Made by a program: the position numbers and the translations under genes. Positions 16,080 through 26,568 of a stretch of DNA of 64,000 nucleotides are shown here, in pieces. The first letter of the stretch is position 1. Every line of letters begins with the position of its first letter. Below the pieces are notes generated by a model that worked only from the letters and a program-made list of their open reading frames with translations, did no database searches and was not told the origin of the DNA. The stretch is from Komarekiella delphini-convector SJRDD-AB1 (lineage in GTDB: Bacteria > Cyanobacteriota > Cyanobacteriia > Cyanobacteriales > Nostocaceae), in contig NZ_VJXY01000011.1 of the NCBI RefSeq assembly GCF_014831675.1, positions 112,436-176,435 of the forward strand, given 5' to 3'.

Positions 16080-19000
16080 TCAATTAGATGTTGCCCTTCC
16101 GGCTACAGTACAAATTATTTCATCCATTGTTCGGAGTAATTCTTGTTCGTTGTAAGGTTTAGAAAAGTAGGCTCGCGCACCGAGTTGCATTGCCAGTTGC
16201 CGATGTTTATTACTGCTACGAGAGGTTAGCATGGCAATGGGAATATTTTTCATATCAACGTCTGTATTTACACGATCTAAGAAGCCATAACCATCAAGGC
16301 GAGGCATTTCAATATCACAAATCACTGCCTGCACTTGCAAACCACTCTGAAGTTTTTCTAAAGCATCTTGACCGTCTTTAGCTTGTTCTACTTGATACCC
16401 TCCTTTTTCGAGAGTCAGAGCTAAGAAGCGGCGAACATTAATCGAGTCATCTACAATCAAAATCGTGCCTTTTTGGTTAGCAGGAGTTGCTGGTACTTTT
16501 TCATCCTCAAACATGAGGAATGCTGTTTTTAATCTGGCTGACGGTAATTGATTGCTTCTGGGGGTACGCTGATTAGTGGCAATCCAATACAGCAACTCGT
16601 TGGTATTAACTAGGGCTACTACTCGACCATCACCGAGAATCGTACAATTGCTAAAGCCTTCAGGTAGAGGTATACTTCCCTCGACTTGGCGGATGGCAAC
16701 TTCCTGTTCACCCCAACAACGGTCTACTTGTATGGCTACTGGCTGATTATTGCTTTTAACTACTAAGACGCTGCTAGCGTTAATCGCTGGGGGAGTTTCC
16801 AGTTCTGGGCTATCGTAGCGTGGGCAATTAAATTCTAAGTAGCGGCCAAGGCGAATTAGTGGCAACATGGTTCCTTGCCAATTCAGGACTTCACTACCCG
16901 CCATTGGGAAAACTCGGTCGTTTTGGAATAAGAATATTTCTGAAATGACATCTGTAGGAAATGCCAAAAGTATCCTGTTGATTTCTACTAACAAAACTCG
17001 TGCTACGGAGAGTGTAAACGGTACTGATAGGGTAAAGGTCGTGCCAACACCCCACTCTGTATCAACTTTCACATCCCCACGAATTAGTTTGAGGTTGTTG
17101 CGAACTACATCCATACCGACACCGCGACCGGATAATGCTGTAACTTGGTCGGAGGTGCTAAAACCTGGTTCAAAAATTAGTGATAACAGTTCTTCATCGC
17201 TAGCACTAGCGAGTAGAGAAGCATCTAATCCCATTGCTAGGGCACGGGCACGAATTTTCTCTAGAGAAATGCCCCGACCATCATCACGCATAGTAATGAG
17301 GGTGCGATTATTGTGATGAGTAGCTTTAATTTCAATCAATCCTTGTTCTGGCTTACCCAAGGTGCGGCGTGTCGCAGGTTCTTCGATACCATGATCGAAG
17401 GCATTTCTTAATAGGTGCATTAAAGGCTCATTCAAAGCGTCCAAAATGCTGCGTTCAATTAGAGTGTTACCACCTTCAAGTTTTAGCTGTACGTTTTTCC
17501 CATACTCCACATTTAAATCGCGTAAGGCTCTGGGAAAACGCTCGACTAAATCGGACAGCGGACGCATTCGGATGTGATTGAGTTTTGTCTGTAACTGTTT
17601 CGATGTTTTGTTAAGTTTGCGAGCAATCTGATCTGTATCGTCAACGCTAAGTTGAATATCAGTTGTGACTTCTTGTACCTGAACAATGGTTTCCATGACT
17701 TCCTGTGATAACAGGTTTAAGTCGTTGTAGCGATCCATTTCTAAGGTATCAAATCCTCTTTTTATGCTTTGTGTTTGATAGCTATCTTCAGATACTAAGT
17801 TATGTTCTATATTAGATGACACACCAGCTGGCATCACGGTTTGAGTTGCCATTTTGTCGTATGCTGTACGCAGTTCTTGATTTTCGCGTTCGAGAACTTG
17901 TACTCGCTGGTTCAAGTGACGAACGAGCTTGCGTAATCTTTCTAAATGCGAGTTTAATCCATTGCGTTGGACGATCAGTTCCCCAAATAAATCGTTAATT
18001 TGCTCAAGTTGTTTGCTGGGAACTCTGACGTTATTTTCTTGAGTATCACGCTCTTTACCAACACCAATTGACTCACTTTTGCGTTCGACAAATTCCGAAT
18101 CTGTAGTAATTTCTCCAGCAACTATTGTGCTTGGTGGGATGTTGACAGCAGCGACGTCATTAGCAATATCTGTATCCAAAAAAGTAAAATTGGCAGCAAT
18201 TGGTTCATTTACTAGCCAATTCTCTTCAGCTTGCTCTGGTTGTAAATCATCAGTTGATATTATTTGTATATCGTGGAGATTGGTGTCAGTTACATCTGTG
18301 GCAAGAAACTGGGCTATTGTCTCGGTTGTTGAGAATGACTCAGATTGAGCATTGGTATTTGCCACTCCACCAAATTCAATTTCTGTAGGTAAGTTATCTA
18401 GTTGATTTGTTAATACTAAAGCTTGCGATCGCCGCCACGCTTCTAATGCTAATTGGGCAATTTCGGGAATGCGATCGGAGGTTACTGCTTCTAAATGCTG
18501 CGTTACTGACTCACACAGCTGGGTAAAAGCTGGTAATTGGAGCATTTCCCCCAAACCGCCTAATTCCGCTGCCATGATCACAACTTCTTCGTGCAAACCA
18601 GGCTGTTCGCTATCTGCCAATATAGATTCTAGGCGCTGCAAACACCCTTCGACTTCTGTTTCAAATAGCAAAGGGATGATATCTTGCCCATCCTCTGGTG
18701 AGAGCATGGTCGTGGCGTCTTCAGGAGTGGGGTCGCCCAGGCGATCGTGCAACTCATCAAAAATGGGGTAACAAAAAGTTGCCAACCACTGTTCTTCAAC
18801 AGTATTTCCTTCTGAGAGCAATTCTACTATTTGACGCAGCCAGTCAACTCCAGATAGCAATAAACTTTGCAACTGAGTGTCAATTTCTAAGGAATTTTTT
18901 CGAGTTTTTAAAACTTTAAAAGAATCTTCCAAACGATGAGCTAAATCACTGAGCGCCCGAAATCCCATCATGCCCGCACCACCTTTAATGGAGTGAGCAG

Positions 19001-19142
19001 CTCGGAGTGCAGCATTGATTTTATCCAAATCGATGCGGTTACTGGTGTCGATTTCCAGTAATACCCCTTCCAGCGTATTCAAGTAATCAGTTGCTTCTTC
19101 CAGAAATTGCATCTGGATTTCTAATTCTTTGTCCTGTGACAT
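16080..19142 (-). CDS. CheA-type hybrid histidine kinase with C-terminal receiver (HmpE/PilL-like)
   Basis: 1020 residues. Hpt domain with the phosphorylatable histidine at about 50 (RAAHSIKGGAGMMG), a linker, a dimerisation region, a HATPase domain (LLRNAFDHGIEEP, DDGRGIS, GRGVGMDVV), a CheW-like domain and a CheY-type receiver with phospho-acceptor near Asp943 (VICDIEMPRLDGYG). It is the last gene of a minus-strand five-gene set (PatA-like, CheY, CheW, MCP, CheA), the layout of the Nostoc hmp and Synechocystis pilGHIJ/L clusters that control type IV pilus motility. About 230 bases of repeat DNA separate it from the MCP gene. Confidence 0.9.
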   Translation of the reverse strand: MSQDKELEIQMQFLEEATDYLNTLEGVLLEIDTSNRIDLDKINAALRAAHSIKGGAGMMGFRALSDLAHRLEDSFKVLKTRKNSLEIDTQLQSLLLSGVDWLRQIVELLSEGNTVEEQWLATFCYPIFDELHDRLGDPTPEDATTMLSPEDGQDIIPLLFETEVEGCLQRLESILADSEQPGLHEEVVIMAAELGGLGEMLQLPAFTQLCESVTQHLEAVTSDRIPEIAQLALEAWRRSQALVLTNQLDNLPTEIEFGGVANTNAQSESFSTTETIAQFLATDVTDTNLHDIQIISTDDLQPEQAEENWLVNEPIAANFTFLDTDIANDVAAVNIPPSTIVAGEITTDSEFVERKSESIGVGKERDTQENNVRVPSKQLEQINDLFGELIVQRNGLNSHLERLRKLVRHLNQRVQVLERENQELRTAYDKMATQTVMPAGVSSNIEHNLVSEDSYQTQSIKRGFDTLEMDRYNDLNLLSQEVMETIVQVQEVTTDIQLSVDDTDQIARKLNKTSKQLQTKLNHIRMRPLSDLVERFPRALRDLNVEYGKNVQLKLEGGNTLIERSILDALNEPLMHLLRNAFDHGIEEPATRRTLGKPEQGLIEIKATHHNNRTLITMRDDGRGISLEKIRARALAMGLDASLLASASDEELLSLIFEPGFSTSDQVTALSGRGVGMDVVRNNLKLIRGDVKVDTEWGVGTTFTLSVPFTLSVARVLLVEINRILLAFPTDVISEIFLFQNDRVFPMAGSEVLNWQGTMLPLIRLGRYLEFNCPRYDSPELETPPAINASSVLVVKSNNQPVAIQVDRCWGEQEVAIRQVEGSIPLPEGFSNCTILGDGRVVALVNTNELLYWIATNQRTPRSNQLPSARLKTAFLMFEDEKVPATPANQKGTILIVDDSINVRRFLALTLEKGGYQVEQAKDGQDALEKLQSGLQVQAVICDIEMPRLDGYGFLDRVNTDVDMKNIPIAMLTSRSSNKHRQLAMQLGARAYFSKPYNEQELLRTMDEIICTVAGRATSN

Positions 19143-19149
19143 GGTTTTT

Positions 19150-19370
19150 GTCCTTAGTCATTGGTGAGACAGCGCTGCGGGAGGGTTTCCCTCTCTTACG
19201 AAACGCTAACGCGAACCGCAGGCGACTACGTTCGCATGATTGCGTGCCGGAGGCATCACCCGAAGGGTCATTAGTCATTAGTCATTAGTCATTAGTCATT
19301 AGTCATTAGTCATTAGTCATTAGTCATTGGTCATTAACGAAGGACAAAGGACAAATGACAAATAACTGGC
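19150..19370. repeat. Repeat mosaic with heptamer array between MCP and CheA genes
   Basis: From 19267 to about 19335 roughly nine copies of the heptamer GTCATTA, preceded by a GC-rich mosaic (AACGCGAACCGCAGGCGACT, GTGCCGGAGGCATCACCCGAAGGG). Similar GTCATTAGTCATTAG and ATCACCCGAAGGGGTCATT pieces occur between ndhA and ndhI at 33310-33340. Lies inside an operon. Confidence 0.85.
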
Positions 19371-22193
19371 TTAACTGACTTTAAATGTACCAACTGTCTC
19401 CTGCAACTCTTGAGAAATCTCGACAGTTTGTTGCAGAGATTCAGAAACCTGGCGGGAAGAATCGCTGGTGCGTTGTGATACCGCAGAGAGGTCTTTCATC
19501 AATTGTCTAACAGTTTGGGATGTTTGTACCTGAGATGTTGTTGCAGTAGAAATCGACTGTACTAAAGAGTCGATTTGACGTGATACATCCAAAATCTGAC
19601 CTAGACTTTGCTTAGCTTCCTCCACAATCCGTGTACCTTCCACCACTTGAGTAGTACCTAGCTCCATTGCTTGCACCACTTCGCTGGTTTCTCGTTGGAT
19701 ATTACCGACTATTTGTTCAATTTCTTGGGTTGCGGCTGCACTTCTGACTGCTAGTTCACCGACTTCTTCTGCAACTACGGCAAAACCTTGACCTTCTTCA
19801 CCCGCACGCGCGGCTTCAATACCGGCATTGATGGCGAGCAAGTTGGTTTGAATGGCAATTTGGTTAATCAACGACACCACACGGGAAATTTGTTGAGAAG
19901 ATTCTCCCAGCCGTTTGACTTTCTTGGCGGTTTCACCAACGGTTTCCCGCAGAGACAGGATATTTTGTACTGTTAAATCCATTGCTTGTCCACTCTTGGT
20001 GGCGGTTTGAGTAGCATGGTTAGCAATGGTTGCAGCTTGCTGAGCGTTTTCGGCTACGACTTGCATAGACTGCGTCATTTGGTCAACAGCATCCAGTGTG
20101 TGATTGATTTCGGCAGCTTGTGTGAGTGCTTCCTCTGCTAGTTGACGGATAGCTACTTCGTTAGAGCCAACTGCACCATTCACCTGGGTAGCAGCTTGTT
20201 TAACTTGGGTAACAATATCTCGGAGACTTTCGACAATAGAGTTGAAAAAGTCAGCAACAGTGCCTATTTCCCCAGCGGTTACGTCTGCACGCACTGTTAG
20301 GTCGCCTCTAGCTGCACCTTCTACATCGTTGAGTAGTTCTAAAAGTTGCTGTTGTAGTGCTTCTTTTTGTTGGCGTTCTTGATCTGAGCCTTGTTCTGCT
20401 GTTGTCTTTGCTTTTTCTATCTTCTCAAGTAGTTTGGCTTGTTCTAAGGCATAGCCGACTTGAGTTGCTATCTGTTGAAACAAGTCAATTTCCGGCTGTT
20501 GCCAAACTCTAGGAGTTTCGCAATGATGAGCAATTAGTAAGCTTAGGAGTTGCTCTTGAGCAAAAATCGGTATACTCAAAATACCTTTGACAGCAAATTT
20601 ATCCAATAATTGGATGTAACTATCGGCATTTTTCAGGTTTTGGTCTTGATGAATGTTGGCGATTGCCTGCACTCGACTATCTTGATGCTCTAAGTAGCGT
20701 TCTTGAAAATAGGGGTCGTCGATTTGCACTCCGAGCATTTTCGGCCAATTACCAGTTACCGATTCTGCAACAACTATGCCATCCCAAGTATCTGGATTCA
20801 AGTTATAAATGATTACCCGGTCTGTATTCAGCGCTTGCTGCACTTCTTTGACTGCTGCTTGATAAATATCTTCGGTTTTAAGAATTCTCCGAATTCGCAG
20901 GGTAATATCTGCAAGTAATTTGGCCCCTTCGATATCTAGTTCTTGTTCTTTGACCAAAACTTGCAATTGTTCGGCCATCTGGTTAATCTTTGCATTCAAT
21001 ACTCCTAATTCGTCTTCTCTGTCTATCACCAGACGGGTATTGAATTTACCTTTACCTAGCTCTGTCAGTGCCGCAGTCGCATTCAAAATTGGCTGTGTGG
21101 TACGCTTGGCTAACCAAGATGCGATCGCTCCTACAATCAAAGCTGTTAATGCTGTGCCGATCGCAATAATCCACAATAATTGTCTTTGAGGCTCAAATGC
21201 AATTGCTGTATCTGTAGATAAAAGCACTTGCCAATTTAAATCTGGTAAGCCATCAAGCTTTCTAAATGGCACATAGCTTACTAGTTCTTGCTTGTTATAA
21301 GTTTTAGGAACTGCTGTGAAACTATCTACCTTTTTATCCGCTAACAGCCTAGCTAAGCTGGGATACTCAGCTTTTGCCTCTTTACCTAAGAATTGCTTTT
21401 GTGAACTCAGAAAAACTTTTCCCGAAGCATCAACTAGAGAGTATTGATGTCCGGTTGCGTAGTTTTCAATTACCTCGTTTAAAGATTTTAAGGGCATACG
21501 CGCTCTTACTACGCCGATGCTTTGACTTGTAACTTTGTCTTTAACGGGTGCAGCTATGTAAATGCTGATGACGCCTGTACTTTTTGAAGCTTCAGCTTTA
21601 CTGATAACAAGAGCGTCTTTTTGCAGAGCGTCTTGAAAATAGTCACGGTCTTTGTGATTATCCAAAGGTTCGCCTGTGGATTGGACAATCGAGTTGCCTT
21701 GAAGATCAAAAAAGGCAACACTGTCATAAGCTTTGTACGCTTCGACAATCCCATCTAGAACAGCTTGCTTTTCTTGAGTAGTTGTACTAACGCTAGCTTG
21801 GGGATTTGTCAAAAATGGCGAATTCGAGAGTACTTGAATATCTCCATAACGTTCCAACATGAAACGGTTGACTTTATCGCTTAAGCCAGCGGCTTCTGCT
21901 TCTTGGGATTGAGTAATTTGCTTAGTAATTGATTTGTTGACAAAACTGTAGGCGATCGCGCCTATGCCCAATACTGGTAATATACCGATTGCGATCGCCA
22001 AAATTGTCGCTTTCGTATCCAAGCTGAGCCTTTTGAAATAAGCATCTGCCTGATTCTGTGGATAATTATCAGAAATCTCCGTAGTAGGCTTATTCGTTAG
22101 TTGCACTCTACCATTAGTAATTTTTTGTGATGAAATCATTGATGCCCGATTTTTAGCATCACCACTCTTAGCCGTGTCAGTTTTATTAAACAT
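19371..22193 (-). CDS. Methyl-accepting chemotaxis protein with extracellular sensor, HAMP and GAF domains
   Basis: 940 residues. TM1 at about 62-85, then a large external domain (about 90-330, Cache-like: [28 protein letters not shown]), TM2 about 338-362, HAMP, a GAF domain about 430-580 ([39 protein letters not shown]), and a signalling domain whose hairpin tip [20 protein letters not shown] is near 790-811. The GAF has no obvious bilin-binding cysteine of the canonical type that I can confirm, so light sensing is not supported. Corresponds in position to HmpD/PilJ. Confidence 0.9.
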   Translation of the reverse strand: MFNKTDTAKSGDAKNRASMISSQKITNGRVQLTNKPTTEISDNYPQNQADAYFKRLSLDTKATILAIAIGILPVLGIGAIAYSFVNKSITKQITQSQEAEAAGLSDKVNRFMLERYGDIQVLSNSPFLTNPQASVSTTTQEKQAVLDGIVEAYKAYDSVAFFDLQGNSIVQSTGEPLDNHKDRDYFQDALQKDALVISKAEASKSTGVISIYIAAPVKDKVTSQSIGVVRARMPLKSLNEVIENYATGHQYSLVDASGKVFLSSQKQFLGKEAKAEYPSLARLLADKKVDSFTAVPKTYNKQELVSYVPFRKLDGLPDLNWQVLLSTDTAIAFEPQRQLLWIIAIGTALTALIVGAIASWLAKRTTQPILNATAALTELGKGKFNTRLVIDREDELGVLNAKINQMAEQLQVLVKEQELDIEGAKLLADITLRIRRILKTEDIYQAAVKEVQQALNTDRVIIYNLNPDTWDGIVVAESVTGNWPKMLGVQIDDPYFQERYLEHQDSRVQAIANIHQDQNLKNADSYIQLLDKFAVKGILSIPIFAQEQLLSLLIAHHCETPRVWQQPEIDLFQQIATQVGYALEQAKLLEKIEKAKTTAEQGSDQERQQKEALQQQLLELLNDVEGAARGDLTVRADVTAGEIGTVADFFNSIVESLRDIVTQVKQAATQVNGAVGSNEVAIRQLAEEALTQAAEINHTLDAVDQMTQSMQVVAENAQQAATIANHATQTATKSGQAMDLTVQNILSLRETVGETAKKVKRLGESSQQISRVVSLINQIAIQTNLLAINAGIEAARAGEEGQGFAVVAEEVGELAVRSAAATQEIEQIVGNIQRETSEVVQAMELGTTQVVEGTRIVEEAKQSLGQILDVSRQIDSLVQSISTATTSQVQTSQTVRQLMKDLSAVSQRTSDSSRQVSESLQQTVEISQELQETVGTFKVS

Positions 22194-22251
22194 AAAGGAT
22201 TTCCCCTAAGTATGTGAATAAGAACACTAAAAATCTTTTTAGTAGTAGACC

Positions 22252-22749
22252 CTAATCACTGCGGAGAATGAAAGACTGCACAATCGCCTGTGCATCTAAT
22301 ACCAATAATATTTCTTTCTGTTGCACAACACAGCCACGTAAATAAGGAACTAAACTAGATGCAACTTGTCCCACAGGAGAATGAACATCATCAGACAAAA
22401 ACTTAGTTGTACCTTTGATTTCTTGCACAACTAAGCCCAACAGCAGTGATTCCACTCTGATAACAATTGCATTGTACTGCCGTAGTCTATTGTCTAGGGA
22501 TTGTAAATTGAGCATCCTTGGCAGATCAATTACCCAAATTATGCGACTTCGCCAATTCATTAATCCTAGAATACAGGCGGGCATATTTGGCATTGAAGTT
22601 ACAGACTCAACAGGCACAATAATCGCTTCTTGCGTATACTTCATTGATAAAACAGCAGCAGTCTGTTGATTTAGCTGAAACTTAAGATAGCCATCTCCCG
22701 AATTATTGTAGGTTTGTTTCGAGGAAAGTGTAATTTTTGAACTAGTCAT
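22252..22749 (-). CDS. CheW-like adaptor protein
   Basis: 165 residues, one CheW domain: LKFQLNQQTAAVLSMKYTQEA at the start (in part), VTSMPNMPACILGLMNWRSRIIWVIDL in the centre, and LLGLVVQEIKGTTKF. It would link the MCP to the CheA kinase. It begins 4 bases after the CheY gene, so the two are translationally linked. Corresponds to HmpC/PilI in gene order. Confidence 0.9.
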   Translation of the reverse strand: MTSSKITLSSKQTYNNSGDGYLKFQLNQQTAAVLSMKYTQEAIIVPVESVTSMPNMPACILGLMNWRSRIIWVIDLPRMLNLQSLDNRLRQYNAIVIRVESLLLGLVVQEIKGTTKFLSDDVHSPVGQVASSLVPYLRGCVVQQKEILLVLDAQAIVQSFILRSD

Positions 22750-22753
22750 TGAT

Positions 22754-23131
22754 TCAAATTACCACTGATTTAATAGTATGCAGGAGATGGTCACGGGTGT
22801 AAGGTTTTGTTATATAAGCATCAGCACCTTGTTTCATTGCCCAAAACCGATCAATTTCCTGATTTTTAGAACTGCAAATTACAATTGGCACTTTTTCAGT
22901 AATTGGGTTTCTTCTCAAAGAGCGACACAATTCAAATCCACTCATTTCAGGCATAACCACATCGGTAACAATCACATCAGGTTTTTGTGATGCAGCTTTT
23001 TCTAAAGCTTCTTTTGCACCAGTAGCTTTAATTACGTTGTAACCGCTCTCTTTAAGATAATGGCTCATTAGTTCCAATTCGCTGGGAGAATCTTCTACAA
23101 TTAGAATTGTGCCAAGTAAAATTAGGCTCAC
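22754..23131 (-). CDS. CheY-like response regulator
   Basis: 125 residues, a receiver domain only: acidic pocket ILIVEDS, phospho-acceptor Asp57 in VIVTDVVMPEMSG, Thr/Ser switch VPIVICSS, and conserved Lys in AYITKPYTRDHLL. No output domain, so it probably acts by protein contact, as PilH/HmpB. Second gene of the operon, 69 bases after the PatA-like gene. Confidence 0.92.
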   Translation of the reverse strand: MSLILLGTILIVEDSPSELELMSHYLKESGYNVIKATGAKEALEKAASQKPDVIVTDVVMPEMSGFELCRSLRRNPITEKVPIVICSSKNQEIDRFWAMKQGADAYITKPYTRDHLLHTIKSVVI

Positions 23132-23200
23132 TACTAAATCTCCTAAAAACTAACTTAAAACTACTAAATTTGGTTATTTTTATTTACTATTACTACTAAA

Positions 23201-24262
23201 TTAACCAATGTGTTTAAAAACCATTTTTAGTAAATCTGATTGTGTAAAAGGTTTAGTCAAATAGCCTGATGATCTGACCATTTTGGCTTTTGCCCTGTCG
23301 ATAAACCCTGTTCTGCCAGTTACCATAATAATCGGCGTGTTTTTAAAAGCTGAATGTTTTCGTAATAAGGAACATAGCTCATATCCATCTAGACTTGGCA
23401 TTTCAACGTCTAACAAAATCAGGTCTGGTTTACTCCGAAGAATTTGCATTAAAGCTTTCACTGGATCATTGATCATCACAACCGAGAATGTGTTTTCATC
23501 CAAGAAATGTTTAATAGAATTTAAAACTGTTTGGCTATCATCAATACAGGCAATTGTATAGAGAGTCTTGCCAATAGACGATTGAGTAGTTTTGTTATTC
23601 TTATTCTCAGGAAGCTCAAAATTAATTTTTTTAGGCAATTGTTGCCCAAGTTTGATTTGCAGTTGTGGCTGAACTTGAGGCGGTTGCGTTGCAGGCGAAA
23701 CTTGGGAACTCCCAGCAGCAGGAATTGATGACTGGATATTTTGCCGATTTCGTAGCTGCTTTTGACAATGCTCAACTAAAAGCCGCAAATCCAAACGACA
23801 GAACTTTGGTAGTTCATTCAAGGAGTCTTCAGGATTAAATTCATAGCTACCTTCTTTTAAGCAAAGAAATGACTCCAGCACTTCTTTTGCCAATTCGTCT
23901 ATCAGGTTTCCGGCTTGCACAGAACTGATGTAATTCTGATTAACTAACCAAGAAATAGCTTGATAATCCGCATTTACTATTGATTGATTTTCAAACCTCA
24001 GCCGCATCTGCACGCGAGTAGCGCTGTTGAGAGTGGGAATTTGCTGACTCAAGCGTCGCAAGTGACTATCAAGCCGCTCAAACAGTTTATCTGAATAGGA
24101 GGCATAAGTAAGTTTACCGTCCTCTAGATAGATTGACCAAGAAACTGTCCCGGTAAATACCCGTAAACAACCTGTAACATGTCGGCTGGTTAGTTGTGCC
24201 AACAGAGATAGCGGATGTAGTTTCTGGAACAACCTGTAGCTACCTATAGGAGTTGTGCTCAT
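23201..24262 (-). CDS. PatA-type response regulator (DUF4388/PATAN plus receiver)
   Basis: 353 residues. The N-terminal part (LLAQLTSRHVTGCLRVFTG, WSIYLEDGKLTYASYSDKLFERLD) is a PATAN/DUF4388 domain, a linker follows, and the C-terminal receiver has Asp285 in LILLDVEMPSLDGYEL. This architecture matches PatA, PilG and HmpA of cyanobacteria. It is the first gene of the operon; upstream is 900 bases of non-coding DNA. Gene order fits hmp or the related hmo cluster; the hmpF gene that adjoins hmpA in N. punctiforme is not seen here. Confidence 0.88.
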   Translation of the reverse strand: MSTTPIGSYRLFQKLHPLSLLAQLTSRHVTGCLRVFTGTVSWSIYLEDGKLTYASYSDKLFERLDSHLRRLSQQIPTLNSATRVQMRLRFENQSIVNADYQAISWLVNQNYISSVQAGNLIDELAKEVLESFLCLKEGSYEFNPEDSLNELPKFCRLDLRLLVEHCQKQLRNRQNIQSSIPAAGSSQVSPATQPPQVQPQLQIKLGQQLPKKINFELPENKNNKTTQSSIGKTLYTIACIDDSQTVLNSIKHFLDENTFSVVMINDPVKALMQILRSKPDLILLDVEMPSLDGYELCSLLRKHSAFKNTPIIMVTGRTGFIDRAKAKMVRSSGYLTKPFTQSDLLKMVFKHIG

Positions 24263-25168
24263 TTTACTTCAGCTAAATTCGATATGTGTAAGCTTAATTT
24301 GTGCAGTAGCTTTCTTCCACAATTAAAATTAAATATGAAGTTAAATTTTCGTATCATAACATACATAAGTTCATATCTAGTTTTGTGGTACAAGTCCACA
24401 GCATAATTATTTTCAGATTTTCAAATTTCAGTAAATTCATAATTTAATGTTATTTTGCTTACTAGTATTGAGATTATTAGACATGTTTAGAGAATAATGC
24501 ACAAAAATGTCAAGACTAGATGAAGCCACTTTCCATTGAGTGACCCCAATCTGACTACAGGAATAATACTGATTTTATTGACATTAATATAGTTAAGCCC
24601 CAGTATTTACTCGTAAGCGAATACTAGGACTTAACTCAGATAAACTTTGAGACAATCTAAGTAAAATTATTGAGAATACATGAATTTTGATAATAAAATT
24701 CTTCAGTTTTGACTGTTGCTACTGTCTATTTTCGTCCTGTCAAGGTGATAATCTCTGCAATTTTATAAAGTCAGTCATTATTAAATAGTATTATGTAATA
24801 CATAGTATAATTTGTATCTATTTAACTCAAGAGTTTTGCAAATATAATTCAAAGCTAGCAGTGCTTTTGCCGTTTATGGTGGCAATTTTATTAGTATATT
24901 ACCGTAGTTAAATTAAAACTATTTATACTTTTGCCAAATATCCTGTATCACTGAGATTGACATTTTACGTTCTCAGCATCTTTGTAGATTTTATTTAGTT
25001 GAGTACTGAGGTTTAAAAGTATTGGGCATTGCTTGATCATCGTGTCTTGTAACACTAGGTTGCACAAAACACTAAACCAGTCTAAATTACGCCCGTTTGC
25101 AACACCAATATGAGTGCGTAAATTCTAAATTTTTTACGCCTAGTTAAGATATGGCAATCTCTCAAAAG
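24263..25168. other. Long AT-rich intergenic region upstream of the chemotaxis operon
   Basis: About 900 bases without a convincing ORF on either strand. The notable object is a nested inverted repeat at 24591-24636: AGTTAAG...CTTAACT outside and AGTATT...AATACT inside, with a 12-base loop. Directly after it CTTAACTCAGATAAACTTTGAG (22 bases at 24630-24651) reappears almost unchanged at 27928-27949. The region should carry the operon promoter and a long leader. Confidence 0.5.
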
Positions 25169-25250
25169 TGCGGATGAAAGGACTTGAACCTTCACTCCTT
25201 TCGGAACTAGAACCTAAATCTAGCGCGTCTGCCAATTCCGCCACATCCGC
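25169..25250 (-). tRNA. tRNA-Leu (anticodon UAG)
   Basis: The minus strand reads GCGGATGTGGCGGAATTGGC, with acceptor arm GCGGATG/CATCCGC, an anticodon stem CTAGA/TCTAG holding loop TTTAGGT (anticodon TAG, codon CUA), a short class II variable arm TTCCGAAAGGAG region, and T-loop GGTTCAAGTCC. The discriminator is A and CCA is not encoded. Confidence 0.95.
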
Positions 25251-25374
25251 ATCATCAGTTTATTATAATACCATAATAAATTGTTTATGGCAATAGGGAC
25301 TGAGGACTAAAAAAACAAGGAAGAATTATTGAAGAAGTGTCTACCTTGTTTCTTTATCAACGCCCCATGCCCCA

Positions 25375-26562
25375 TTAGATAACTGCAACACGAGGCAGAC
25401 GATGCTTGAAACCACAGAGAATTTCCCAAGAAATGGTGTTTAATTGTTCGGCCCAATCATCCGCTGAGATTCGTTCGTTTCCCTGTTCTCCCAGTAAAGT
25501 GACAACTTCTCCTTCTTGGACATTGGGTATGGCACTGACATCCAGCATCAACTGATCCATTGTAATTGTCCCGATCTGCGATACTCGTTGACCACGAATT
25601 AACGCCTGCATTTTATTGGAAAGGCTTCGGGGAACACCATCAGCATAACCAATTCCCACGACGGCAAGACGAAGTTCACGCGGAGCAATAAATTGATGAT
25701 TATAGCTGACACCGGTTCCTGGGGAAATTGTTTTTACCTGAGTGATTCGTGCATTAAGTTGTAAAACTGGCTTCAGGTTGATCGCATTTTGTAAATGAGG
25801 CGCTGGGTAGAGTCCGTAAATTATTAAACCTGCTCGCACAATATCGTAGTGCAACGCCGGATCTGTGAGGGCAGCAGCCGAGTTTGCCAGATGCAAGTAG
25901 GGTGGTTGTATTCCCATTGCTTTGATGTGAGCGATCGCCTCCTCAAATCGTCTATGCTGTTCTTTCATCACTGTGGTGTCAAAACTATCTGCTGTTGCCA
26001 AATGAGAATAAATGCTGGCAATAGAAAGATGTGGTAATCGCTGCACCAATTGCACAAACTCACCCGCTTGCTGCCAGTTAGTGCCCAACCTAGACATTCC
26101 CGTGTCTAATTTAATATGTACGGGTACGGGTGAACCGTAGTTCATTTCTTCTAAGATGTCAGAAAATACCAAAGCTTGTTTGGGACTGCACAGTGTTGGC
26201 TGAAGTTTCCAGTGAGCGATCGCATGAATTTGCTCTGGTGTATGGGTTGCCCCTAAAATCACAATTGGAGCTTTAATCCCGCCTTCTCGCAATTGAATAG
26301 CCTCTGGAACTGTAGCCACTCCTAACCAACTTGCTCCCGATTCTAGTACTGTCTGGGCAACTGTTACGGCTCCATGTCCATAGGCATCAGCTTTCACCAC
26401 TGCCATTAATTGGGTACGCGGCGACAAAAACTGTACTAGCTGCTGAACATTGTACGACAACGCCCCCAAATCAATTTCTACCCAAGCTCGTTGTGAAAAC
26501 CACGCATAAGTATCGCATTGCTGATTTGAAACTACACCAGGGGTTTGCTTGCGGCTTAACAT
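25375..26562 (-). CDS. alr: Alanine racemase
   Basis: 395 residues from the ATG at 26562; AGGAG lies nine bases upstream, which fits this start better than the GTG two codons earlier. The PLP lysine is in MAVVKADAYGHGA (about residue 57), the second catalytic base tyrosine in GVSYNHQF, and the C-terminal beta-domain carries GIGYADGVPRSLSNK and TMDQLMLDV. Interconverts L- and D-alanine for peptidoglycan. Full length. Ends 125 bases from the tRNA-Leu gene. Confidence 0.97.
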   Translation of the reverse strand: MLSRKQTPGVVSNQQCDTYAWFSQRAWVEIDLGALSYNVQQLVQFLSPRTQLMAVVKADAYGHGAVTVAQTVLESGASWLGVATVPEAIQLREGGIKAPIVILGATHTPEQIHAIAHWKLQPTLCSPKQALVFSDILEEMNYGSPVPVHIKLDTGMSRLGTNWQQAGEFVQLVQRLPHLSIASIYSHLATADSFDTTVMKEQHRRFEEAIAHIKAMGIQPPYLHLANSAAALTDPALHYDIVRAGLIIYGLYPAPHLQNAINLKPVLQLNARITQVKTISPGTGVSYNHQFIAPRELRLAVVGIGYADGVPRSLSNKMQALIRGQRVSQIGTITMDQLMLDVSAIPNVQEGEVVTLLGEQGNERISADDWAEQLNTISWEILCGFKHRLPRVAVI

Positions 26563-26568
26563 TTTCAC

